This document shows, one piece after another, positions 1-6,334 of a DNA stretch of 10,803 nucleotides; positions within the stretch are counted from its first letter, which is position 1, and every line of letters starts with the position of its first letter. Location of the stretch: NCBI GenBank assembly GCA_947500275.1, contig CANMSW010000053.1, positions 1 through 10,803 on the forward strand, given 5' to 3'. The translations under genes and the position numbers were made by a program. The DNA comes from Bacteriovoracaceae bacterium (GTDB lineage: Bacteria > Bdellovibrionota > UBA1018). The notes under the pieces are model-generated. The model searched no databases. It saw nothing but the letters and a program-made list of their open reading frames with translations, and was not told the origin of the DNA.

Positions 1-290
1 CGCGCGGAAATGATATTTGGATGCACGTGAAGGGGAAACCGGGTGCGCATGTGGTCGTTCCGGTTCCGTCGGGAAAGTCGGCCTCACTCGAAACCTTGCT
101 CGATGCAGCCCAGCTCACGCTCTTTTATAGTGGCGGCCAGGACTGGGGAAAAACCGAGATCGACTACACTTTCAAGAAGAACGTCAAGCGGATTCGAGAC
201 TCCAGTGAAGCGAGCTACACTCAAAATAAAACGCTCGTCGTCCAAAATGAGGCTGTCCGAATCCAGCGACTCCTCGAGCAAATCCTGTAG
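1..290 (+). CDS. NFACT/RqcH-type ribosome quality-control protein, C-terminal end (5' partial)
   Basis: The open frame enters from the left edge (first full codon at base 3) and stops with TAG at 288-290, so only about 95 C-terminal residues are seen. They match the NFACT-R (DUF814) domain: an N-D-I-W-M-H-V-K start, then P-G-A-H-V-V-V, an alanine-rich helix ending L-F-Y-S, an I-D-Y-T strand, and a final Y-T-Q-N-K-T-L-V-V-Q strand. In Bacillus subtilis RqcH this domain closes the protein, which recruits tRNA-Ala to stalled large ribosomal subunits and directs C-terminal alanine tailing of the stuck peptide. The N-terminal NFACT-N and coiled-coil parts lie outside the window, so the residues that would prove RqcH activity cannot be checked. 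It may equally be annotated as a fibronectin-binding protein A family member. The domain call is firm; the function is inferred from the family. Confidence 0.85.
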   Translation, partial: RGNDIWMHVKGKPGAHVVVPVPSGKSASLETLLDAAQLTLFYSGGQDWGKTEIDYTFKKNVKRIRDSSEASYTQNKTLVVQNEAVRIQRLLEQIL

Positions 291-388
291 TTTTTTTGAC
301 CGATCACCTCAACTCTTCCAGAGTTCGCCTCACTCCGTGCTTCGCTGAACTGGATGGATCCCAATGCGGTCGCCTACCACCATGAAGT

Positions 389-425
389 ATCCTCCAGAGA
401 TCCCGAGGGACCGTGCCCGCGCCTC
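389..425 (+). repeat. Diverged direct repeat, copy 1 (37 nt)
   Basis: This stretch aligns without gaps to 761-797 at 32 of 37 positions, and four of the five differences are transitions. The shared core begins ATCCTCCAG and ends in a CCCGCGC-rich stretch. It lies just upstream of the palindromic element. The identity is too high for chance in unrelated non-coding DNA, but no function is apparent. Confidence 0.7.
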
Positions 426-450
426 AGTGCGAGGTGCTCTGTACCCGAGC

Positions 451-580
451 TTCATGAATCAGCTCTGTCTCATCGGGCGGCGAGGCACATCCATCCATGG
501 ATTCCTTGCGCCCCTTCGGGGCTGCGCCTTCCATGGCGCTAGAGGCCTCTTCACCCGATGAGACAGAGCCGCTTCATGAA
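451..580. repeat. Large palindromic element (nested three-part stem-loop)
   Basis: The left arm 451-486 and right arm 545-580 are inverted copies matching at 31 of 36 positions, including an unbroken 16-bp core (462-477 with 554-569) and an 8-bp outer end, TTCATGAA. Inside, CCATGGA at 495-501 pairs with 530-536. Inside that, GCG at 508-510 pairs with 525-527, and CCCC at 511-514 pairs with GGGG at 518-521. The whole can therefore fold as one long hairpin in RNA, or as a cruciform in DNA. Neither strand has a U-tract right after the stem, so it is not a standard intrinsic terminator. Candidates are a REP/MITE-like repeat, a structured RNA, or a 3'-end stabiliser for the two converging transcripts. 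Confidence 0.75.
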
Positions 581-600
581 AAATCACCACTCAAAGGCAG

Positions 601-667
601 CCGCCGAGGGGGGAGGCACGGGCACAACGAGCCCTCGCCCCGAAGTGGGGGTGCGGGTCCTCGGCGG
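601..667. repeat. GC-rich stem-loop
   Basis: CCGCCGAGG at 601-609 is the exact reverse complement of CCTCGGCGG at 659-667. Within the loop, GCAC at 616-619 can pair with GTGC at 651-654, and CCCC at 638-641 with GGGG at 647-650. There is no U-tract on either side. It follows the larger palindrome after only about 20 bases, so the two may form one structured unit. Confidence 0.5.
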
Positions 668-760
668 TCGGTGGAGTGAGGGAGCGCAGGCGCGATCCAG
701 TTCAAAAGGCACGTAACTCGAGCGCGTTCTTGATCGCTCCACCCGATGCGCGCGGACGAC

Positions 761-797
761 ATCCTCCAGCGATTCCGAGGAACCGCGCCCGCGCTTC
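761..797 (+). repeat. Diverged direct repeat, copy 2 (37 nt)
   Basis: This is the second copy of the repeat at 389-425, in the same orientation and offset by 372 bp. It is followed at once by a tiny hairpin (CGCG, CTT, CGCG). Copy 1 is likewise followed by a small CCTC/GAGG hairpin. The two copies bracket the palindrome and the GC-rich stem-loop. Confidence 0.7.
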
Positions 798-894
798 GCG
801 TTAGATTCTGAGATGAAGCTATACGCCATCTTTTGATTAAAACCGACCCTGAATCCACCGATTCCGCGCGGACTCATCGAGCCGAGACGCAGCC

Positions 895-2235
895 TTAGCT
901 GCTGGCCTTCTTGATCACCCACTCCAAGGCTTCTTCTTTCGAGTTCAGAACACCTTCCAGGGCGAGGTCCTCCGCCTCTCGTAAAAGCGCCGTGAAGCGA
1001 GGGCCGGGCCGCAGACCTAAACCGATCAGATCCTCGCCGCTCAGGAGTTTGGAGTCGCGCAAGGTTCCCGCTACCCTGCGCGATTCGTAAGATCTCCAAA
1101 GGGTCGAGCAAAACGCCCAGGCCGCAAGATTCCCATCGATGCACACGGCCTCAGCGCGATGGAGTTCCAGGAGTGGTTCAAAGTACGGCTCTCTCACCCA
1201 GCGTTGCAGAGTTGCATCGCGCATCCGAAAGGCTTCTCGAAACTTAGGGAGGTCGGAAATCAACGATCGAATGATTGATATCTCTTTTGCGGATAGTCGG
1301 AGCGCTTCACCATGCAAGGCAGCTCGCTCGGCCGACAATTGGGCCATCGCTGTCGGATTGTCGACTGCCGACTCCGAATCGACTCGACCTAAGCGATGAA
1401 AAAGCGCTGCCCACGCAACATGAACATCGCGCACCGGTGCTAGCGCACCGAGGAGTTCCAGTGTCGATTTCCAATCGCGTGGATGGCGCCGTAACAAGTC
1501 CAGTCGCGGCAAAATATGCGCAAGCAATCCCAACGCGGCCAAATCCTCGATGGCGCCGCGAGGATCGCGCGATTTCAACATCAGAGTCAGTTCGTCGCGA
1601 ATTCGTTCGGCGCTGATCTTTCCAATCAAGCGCGCGCGGGCCTGAATGGCTGCGCGAGTTTCAGGTTCAATTCGAAAGCCGAGTGCGTGCGAAAACCGAA
1701 CGCCTCGCAGGAGCCGCAGCGCGTCCTCGCTAAACCGCTTATCGGGTTTTCCGATCGAACGAATGACCCTAGCCTCCAGATCGGGAAGCCCGTCCACCGG
1801 ATCCAAGATCCGAGCGGTTTTGGGATCGAAATAAAAAGCGTTGATTGTGAAATCGCGACGGCGGGCATCTTCTTCCAGACCCGCAAATCGGACGCGAACG
1901 GGGTGGCGATGATCCCGGTACTCAAGATCCTCGCGGAAAGTGGCGACCTCAATAAAGCGATCAGACTCGGTGCTCGTAGGGTCGATCCTTGTGACAGGAA
2001 CTTTCAAAACGCCAAAAGCCTTACCCACCGTAAGGGACTCTGGAAATAATTCCTCGAGCCGATTCGGATCAGCGTCGGTTGCAATATCATGGTCCTTCAT
2101 CTCTCGCCCAAGGAGGTAGTCGCGTACACTTCCCCCCACGATATAAGCGATATGTCCGCCTTGATTCAGCCGCTGAAGGACGGTCCGAACCACCTCAGGA
2201 ATCGGAAAAGGCCGATCAGTCCGGATCGACTTCAA
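895..2235 (-). CDS. cca: Class II tRNA nucleotidyltransferase (CCA-adding enzyme / poly(A) polymerase family)
   Basis: This 446-residue protein adds CTP and ATP to tRNA 3' ends without a template. The order of motifs is that of class II nucleotidyltransferases: GGSVRD at 34-39, the metal-binding carboxylate pair in D-H-D at 48-50, RRDFTINA at 126-133, DPVDG at 145-149, the nucleotide-selecting EDxxR (EDALR) at 170-174, and ERIRDE at 210-215. A helical body of about 200 residues follows. The start is TTG at 2235: no in-frame ATG lies nearby, and GGAGGG at 2244-2249 sits 8 nt upstream. The first 20 bases overlap the end of the preceding small gene, so translation is probably coupled. The family also holds bacterial poly(A) polymerases and CC- or A-adding specialists, which the motifs alone do not fully separate. 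The intact EDxxR favours nucleotide addition to tRNA. Confidence 0.9.
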   Translation of the reverse strand: MKSIRTDRPFPIPEVVRTVLQRLNQGGHIAYIVGGSVRDYLLGREMKDHDIATDADPNRLEELFPESLTVGKAFGVLKVPVTRIDPTSTESDRFIEVATFREDLEYRDHRHPVRVRFAGLEEDARRRDFTINAFYFDPKTARILDPVDGLPDLEARVIRSIGKPDKRFSEDALRLLRGVRFSHALGFRIEPETRAAIQARARLIGKISAERIRDELTLMLKSRDPRGAIEDLAALGLLAHILPRLDLLRRHPRDWKSTLELLGALAPVRDVHVAWAALFHRLGRVDSESAVDNPTAMAQLSAERAALHGEALRLSAKEISIIRSLISDLPKFREAFRMRDATLQRWVREPYFEPLLELHRAEAVCIDGNLAAWAFCSTLWRSYESRRVAGTLRDSKLLSGEDLIGLGLRPGPRFTALLREAEDLALEGVLNSKEEALEWVIKKASS

Positions 2236-2515
2236 GATTCCGACCCTCCACCTGATACTGACTTTTTAAGACTGGATCCGCTTCGAACTTGTTCGGGGCT
2301 TGAGAACCTTCGGCTTGCCTCGCCCGACGGCGAACTGGAGCATCACCCTGAGCATCTGCTCCCTGGCTCTCTTCCGCTGAAGAGGAAGCCACCTGGGCAC
2401 CGGTTGTTGCGGTAGGCGTAGGAGCAGGCGATGGCGTTCCAGGATCCGCAAGCGCGGAAACACCACCGAATAGGATCAACGCGATGCTTACTAAAGAGTG
2501 CGTTGGTAAGATCAC
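2216..2515 (-). CDS. Small secreted low-complexity protein (hypothetical)
   Basis: This 99-residue protein starts at GTG (2515); a GGAAGG lies about 9 nt upstream, and a stop codon 11 codons further up leaves no other usual start. Residues 1-23 form a hydrophobic signal-like segment ending A-L-A before D-P-G, a plausible signal peptidase I site; there is no cysteine for lipid attachment. The n-region has no lysine or arginine, which is odd for a signal peptide. The mature part is disordered in appearance: a Pro/Thr/Ala stretch, an acidic Ser/Glu/Gln stretch, a basic patch (R-R-R-A-R), and a C-terminal tail ending V-D-P-D. It lies 60 bp after ftsK and its 3' end overlaps the cca-type start by 20 bp, so it is the middle gene of a three-gene operon. 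No family is recognised. The coding call rests on position, the ribosome binding site and the signal-like start. Confidence 0.65.
   Translation of the reverse strand: MILPTHSLVSIALILFGGVSALADPGTPSPAPTPTATTGAQVASSSAEESQGADAQGDAPVRRRARQAEGSQAPNKFEADPVLKSQYQVEGRNLEVDPD
2244..2249 (-). promoter_or_regulatory. Shine-Dalgarno site fixing the TTG start of the cca-type gene
   Basis: GGAGGG on the minus strand lies 8 nt before the TTG at 2235 and sits inside the coding region of the upstream small gene. It is the main reason for accepting the rare TTG start. Confidence 0.7.
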
Positions 2516-2575
2516 GTCCTTTTTCCTTCCTTTTTCAGTTGGACCCTACCCTAGCCAAAACTAGATACTTTGTCC

Positions 2576-5275
2576 TTAGCGAATCAACACTTCGCGAGGA
2601 CGCGCCCCATCCTGGGGTCCTACGATCCCGCGAGATTCCATCACTTCCACCATCCGCGCCGCACGATTGTACCCAATCTTAAAGTGACGCTGAAGTGAGC
2701 TTGCGGAAATGAGACCGGTCTTGCGGCCCAACTCCACGGCTTCATCAAAGAGTTCATCCTTGTCCTCATCAGAGTCGGAGTCCTCGTCCTCATCTGACTC
2801 GTCTTCGATGATCTCGTTTCGATAAGCGGGCTTGCCTTGCTCCTTGAGAAAACCAGTAATCTTGGCAATCTCTCCGTCATCCAAATAGGCACCAGTTAAA
2901 CGGAGCAAATGAGCAGTGCCGGGAGGGATAAATAACATATCCCCTTGGCCCAGAAGCCGCTCTGCACCTTGACGATCCAAAATGGTTCTCGAGTCGGTGT
3001 AACTTGCCAATTGGAATGAAAGACGAGACGGCAAGTTCGCCTTGATGAGCCCGGTCACGACGTCGGTCGAAGGCCTCTGAGTGGCGATGACTAAGTGAAT
3101 CCCTGCCGCGCGTGCTTTCTGCGCGATTCGAGCAATCGAGAGTTCCACTTCTTTCTTAGCGATCATCATCAAGTCCGCCAACTCGTCGATAATCACGACG
3201 ATGTACGGAAGTCTTCCGATCCGCGCTGAACCGTCTTCGTCCTGCTCGAACGCCTGCATCCAGTCGCCACCCGTCATTTTCTCGAGACCTTGGGTCTGCT
3301 CGGCCTCGCTGATGAGAAGATCCCGGACGACGTCCGCCCCCATCTCCTCGACCTTTTGATTATAGGCTCCGAGGTTTCGAGCTCCGACCATGGCAAGAAT
3401 GCGGTACCGCCGATCCATCTCGCGCACGGCCCACTTCAAGGCATTCGCAGCCTGGTGTGGGTCATCAACCACCGGCAACAGCAAATGAGGAATGTCTTGG
3501 TAAGCAATGAATTCGTTGAACTTCGGATCGACCAAGATCAGTCGCATTTGATCCGGAGTGTATCGATAGAGCAGTGAGCAGATCAGTCCGTTCATAAAGA
3601 CAGACTTACCGGAACCCGTCTGGCCCGCGCAGAGTAAGTGAGGCATTTTCGCGAGATCTGCGATCACCGGCTGGCCACCGATATCTTTTCCCATGACTAC
3701 CGGAATCGAATGCTTCCCACCAAAGAAGTCCGGTGAATCGAGAAGCTCGCGGAAAAAAACCATCTGCCTGACATCACTTGGGATCTCAATCCCCACAACA
3801 GCCTTACCGGGTAGTGGCGCAAGAATACGAACGCTTTGGGCTGCGAGCGCCATCGACAAGTCGTCTGCGAGCGACGCGATTTTGGAAACCCTCACCCCAG
3901 GCGCAGGCTTGAACTCATATAGAGTAATCACTGGCCCCGGTCGGACTGCCGTCACTTCGCCTTCAATTTGGAATTCTTGGAATTTCTCTCTTAACAGTTG
4001 AACGTTTTGCTTCAATCGATCGTGATCGATTTGAACCTGCCCCTTCGGGGGCGTTTTCAGGAACTGAAGGGTGGGTAACTTCCATTGACCCCGAGGCTTA
4101 CGAAGTTCCTTCATCACAGTCTTCAGGGTCGACTTAACTTTTGACTCCCCACCTTCAGCAGCGTCTGGTGCTGCAGCCGCAGATTCAGGCGGAATGATTT
4201 CCACTTCAACCATCGAAAGTTGATCGCCTTTTTTCTTCTCCTTAGCACCGGATTCGTTCTCGCCTGACTCTTCTGTTTCAATGTCAGATTCGGACTCCTC
4301 CGCGTCCTGGGACTCCTCGAACTCCTCGGTGTCCGCAATCAGCTCGGCCTCGGACACTAACTTTTTCTTTGTAGAAGGCTCACTCGCCTTGCCCTTCGTC
4401 TTCGTGGACCCAATCGCCTCAAGAATATTCGGAGCCTCGGAGTGGAGCGTCGACTCCAACGGAGACTTCTTCGCTTCGACGGGGACCGCTTCGACATCGA
4501 GGATCTCGTCTTCTTTTTCCTTCGGCTCGGCGATTACATCGACCGGCTCTGATTTCACTTGGGCAGATTGATTCTGCGCCCGCTCGCGCGCTTTACGGAT
4601 TCCGGACTCGATTAATTTCTGGAGGGAATCCCCTAAGTAGTGGGCACCCCGCATGGCAACGACTCCAGCGCCATAAGCCAGTGCGGCTCCCGTAATCCGT
4701 GCCATTTTCCAACTGATTCGCCCGAGAATCGCGCCGACTTTTCCAAGCAAAGCGACCACACTGATCGGAGTCGAAAGCGCAAAGGACAGAAGAAAGACTA
4801 AAAGCGAGACAATCGAAGATCCGAGCGGATTAAACTGCGCGAGAAGGTTCTCTGCAAACCAATATCCTAATGCGCCACCTGTCAAAAGAAGCTGGCCCGA
4901 GAATGGCCAGAACTTCCACTGAATGGCCAAGAAGACAGTCAAAGACACCACGGAGACAATCATCCCCGAAAGGGTCCCCCAGAATCGACCATGACCTTCT
5001 TGTTTATGGAGCCCAATACCACCGAACACTAACGCGGCGGGAACCAGGAAACCGGCGATTCCGAAAGAATGAAGGATGGCGGACGCCAACCAAGATCCCG
5101 CTTTTCCGCAGGCATTTAACGCCGGACCTTGGGAGTTGCTGAACCAAGAGGGATCAGAGGGCACCCAAGTCAATAGCGCAGCGAGAGTGAAGGCTGACGC
5201 TCCGTAGAGGCAAAGCGTCGCTGCTTCACGTTTCCAATTTCGTTCTTTCGAATGACTCGGCAAATTTTTGATCAT
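2576..5275 (-). CDS. ftsK: DNA translocase FtsK (SpoIIIE family)
   Basis: This 899-residue ATP-driven translocase acts at the division septum and moves chromosome ends toward dif for dimer resolution. Residues 20-185 hold four or five hydrophobic membrane segments. Residues about 225-385 are a Glu/Ser/Lys-rich linker. The motor spans about 410-820, with Walker A GQTGSGKS at 551-558, Walker B IVVIIDELADLM around 692-703, the ARAAGIHLVIATQRP stretch and a YTDSRTIL segment. A very acidic spacer (about 824-840) leads to the gamma winged-helix domain, residues 840-899, including IGYNRAARM and ESRGIVGP, which in other species reads KOPS sites. ATG at 5275 has AGGA 6 nt upstream. Two points differ from common homologues: PKFNEF stands where PK(M/R)xEL is usual, and about 45 extra residues (643-688) precede the Walker B strand. 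It heads an operon with the small secreted gene and cca. Confidence 0.96.
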   Translation of the reverse strand: MIKNLPSHSKERNWKREAATLCLYGASAFTLAALLTWVPSDPSWFSNSQGPALNACGKAGSWLASAILHSFGIAGFLVPAALVFGGIGLHKQEGHGRFWGTLSGMIVSVVSLTVFLAIQWKFWPFSGQLLLTGGALGYWFAENLLAQFNPLGSSIVSLLVFLLSFALSTPISVVALLGKVGAILGRISWKMARITGAALAYGAGVVAMRGAHYLGDSLQKLIESGIRKARERAQNQSAQVKSEPVDVIAEPKEKEDEILDVEAVPVEAKKSPLESTLHSEAPNILEAIGSTKTKGKASEPSTKKKLVSEAELIADTEEFEESQDAEESESDIETEESGENESGAKEKKKGDQLSMVEVEIIPPESAAAAPDAAEGGESKVKSTLKTVMKELRKPRGQWKLPTLQFLKTPPKGQVQIDHDRLKQNVQLLREKFQEFQIEGEVTAVRPGPVITLYEFKPAPGVRVSKIASLADDLSMALAAQSVRILAPLPGKAVVGIEIPSDVRQMVFFRELLDSPDFFGGKHSIPVVMGKDIGGQPVIADLAKMPHLLCAGQTGSGKSVFMNGLICSLLYRYTPDQMRLILVDPKFNEFIAYQDIPHLLLPVVDDPHQAANALKWAVREMDRRYRILAMVGARNLGAYNQKVEEMGADVVRDLLISEAEQTQGLEKMTGGDWMQAFEQDEDGSARIGRLPYIVVIIDELADLMMIAKKEVELSIARIAQKARAAGIHLVIATQRPSTDVVTGLIKANLPSRLSFQLASYTDSRTILDRQGAERLLGQGDMLFIPPGTAHLLRLTGAYLDDGEIAKITGFLKEQGKPAYRNEIIEDESDEDEDSDSDEDKDELFDEAVELGRKTGLISASSLQRHFKIGYNRAARMVEVMESRGIVGPQDGARPREVLIR

Positions 5276-5349
5276 TCCGCTTCCTGCAGAGTTGATGGCA
5301 CGGGAACTTCCGTGTCAGTTTTCCATAGTTTCATGGTACACGGGGAATC
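5276..5349. promoter_or_regulatory. Divergent ftsK / ROK-kinase promoter region
   Basis: These 74 bp separate two divergent starts and must hold at least the promoter of one of them. An inverted repeat, CACGG at 5299-5303 and CCGTG at 5310-5314 around a 6-nt spacer, could be a small operator. I see no -35/-10 pair with good spacing on either strand. The ftsK ribosome binding site (AGGA, 5282-5285 read on the minus strand) and a GGGGA before the kinase ATG lie at the two ends. Confidence 0.45.
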
Positions 5350-6327
5350 ATGGCGCGCAAAAACTTGTCTCGTGAGGAAATGGTTCTGGCCTATGACCTC
5401 GGCGGTACGAAAGTAGCCGTTGGAGTGGTCAATCGTCACGGAGATATCATCGAAGAGCTCCGCGAGCCCATTCGTCTCCACGAAGGAAAAGCTGCTGTTT
5501 TGCGCCAACTTTCTGACTGTGGGAAACAACTTCTCAAAAAATTTCCTGCAATAAAACGCGCCGGCGTCGCCTCTGCCGGGCCTCTCCACCCTGAGCGCGG
5601 AACGCTTTTGGATCCCACGAATTTCGGTAAGGGCGCGAAACGATGGGGAGAAGTTCCTCTTGCCCAGATCCTCTCGAAGTCGCTAGGGATTCCCGTTGCT
5701 CTCGAAAACGACGCAGCTGCCGCCATGCTCGCGGAACACTGGGTCGGAGCCGCAAAGGGCTCAAAAAACGCCATGATTTTGACGTTAGGCACAGGTCTTG
5801 GGACCGGCGTGATAGCGAATGGCAAACTCGTTCGGGCGGGACGAGGTCTGCACACAGAAGCCGGCCATGTCATTCTCCGTGCAGGAGACACTGCGGCAAA
5901 ATGCGGATGCGGGAATCTGGGCTGCGCTGAGGCTTATCTGTCTGGAAATGGCTTCGCTCGCTGGGTTCACGCCACGAGTCAACTCAAGGGTCAGGTCCAA
6001 AAGAAACGAGATGCGCGTGAGATCGCTGAGCTCGCACGCAAAGGAAATCGTCCTGCGAAGGCAGCATTCCATGAGATGGCGAATCTGATGGCAGTGGCCA
6101 TTCACAACTATGTCGTCGTTTTCTGCCCTGAAGTCATCGTTCTGACCGGGAGCTTCGCCGCGGCGTCAGACCTTTTCCTTCCACAAGTTCGCAAAGAGAC
6201 GGCACGCCTACTCAAGCGCAGACGCGAAGGAATCGACCTTCTTCCGGAAATTCGCCTCTCTTCACTCGATAACCATGCGGGACTTTTGGGGGGTGCGTGG
6301 ATCGCCTTCCACTCTAAAGAAAGCTAA
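5350..6327 (+). CDS. ROK-family sugar kinase (glucokinase-like)
   Basis: This 325-residue cytoplasmic protein probably phosphorylates glucose or an N-acetyl amino sugar with ATP. It has the ATP-binding DLGGTK at 16-21, the catalytic aspartate in E-N-D at 119-121, the second phosphate loop LGTGLGTGV at 146-154, the sugar-contacting HTEAGH at 168-173, and the ROK zinc motif CGCGNLGCAE at 185-194, where C185, C187 and C192 with H173 would bind zinc. ATG at 5350 has GGGGA just upstream. A later ATG at 5380 would start right at the first strand, but its GAGG is only 2 nt away. No DNA-binding helix-turn-helix precedes the kinase fold, so it is an enzyme and not a NagC/XylR-type repressor. Substrate choice among glucose, fructose, ManNAc and GlcNAc cannot be read from these motifs, so no gene symbol is given. 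Confidence 0.9.
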   Translation: MARKNLSREEMVLAYDLGGTKVAVGVVNRHGDIIEELREPIRLHEGKAAVLRQLSDCGKQLLKKFPAIKRAGVASAGPLHPERGTLLDPTNFGKGAKRWGEVPLAQILSKSLGIPVALENDAAAAMLAEHWVGAAKGSKNAMILTLGTGLGTGVIANGKLVRAGRGLHTEAGHVILRAGDTAAKCGCGNLGCAEAYLSGNGFARWVHATSQLKGQVQKKRDAREIAELARKGNRPAKAAFHEMANLMAVAIHNYVVVFCPEVIVLTGSFAAASDLFLPQVRKETARLLKRRREGIDLLPEIRLSSLDNHAGLLGGAWIAFHSKES

Positions 6328-6334
6328 AAGTGAT

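Larger units (their letters stand above)
291..894. other. 604-bp convergent non-coding gap with repeats and stem-loops
   Basis: This gap lies between the stop of the NFACT gene (plus strand) and the stop of the cca-type gene (minus strand). Short frames exist in it on both strands, but none has recognisable domain content or a convincing ribosome binding site, and the longest one runs on into the cca gene in another frame. It starts with a run of seven T just after the NFACT stop, with no strong hairpin before it, and a short 6-bp stem (311-316 with 320-325) follows. It then holds a diverged direct repeat, a 130-nt palindrome, a GC-rich stem-loop and the second copy of the direct repeat, listed separately. 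Elsewhere in the window gene ends lie within about 10 to 95 bp of each other or overlap, so a gap of this size stands out. Confidence 0.7.

Noticed and set aside
289..325. T-run plus short 6-bp stem as a terminator for the NFACT gene
   Set aside because: The T-run precedes the hairpin instead of following it, and no stable stem lies before the T-run, so the order is wrong for an intrinsic terminator on the plus strand.
354..561. Short plus-strand open frames in the convergent gap
   Set aside because: They run through the palindrome and repeat, lack ribosome binding sites, and their composition follows the repeat structure and not a protein.
584..1144. 186-codon minus-strand open frame covering the gap and the end of the cca-type gene
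   Set aside because: It overlaps a well-supported gene in another frame, shows no domain, and is Arg/Ser/Gly-rich as expected for a shadow of GC-rich DNA.
1516..2049. 177-codon plus-strand open frame antisense to the cca-type gene
   Set aside because: It lies fully opposite conserved nucleotidyltransferase motifs, and its translation has no recognisable content.
5276..5349. A dif or KOPS site near ftsK
   Set aside because: No 28-bp dif-like inverted arrangement was seen, and octamer skew cannot be judged from one window.
5436..5891. 151-codon minus-strand open frame antisense to the ROK kinase
   Set aside because: The opposite strand encodes clear ROK motifs; this frame is a Pro/Arg/Ser-rich shadow.
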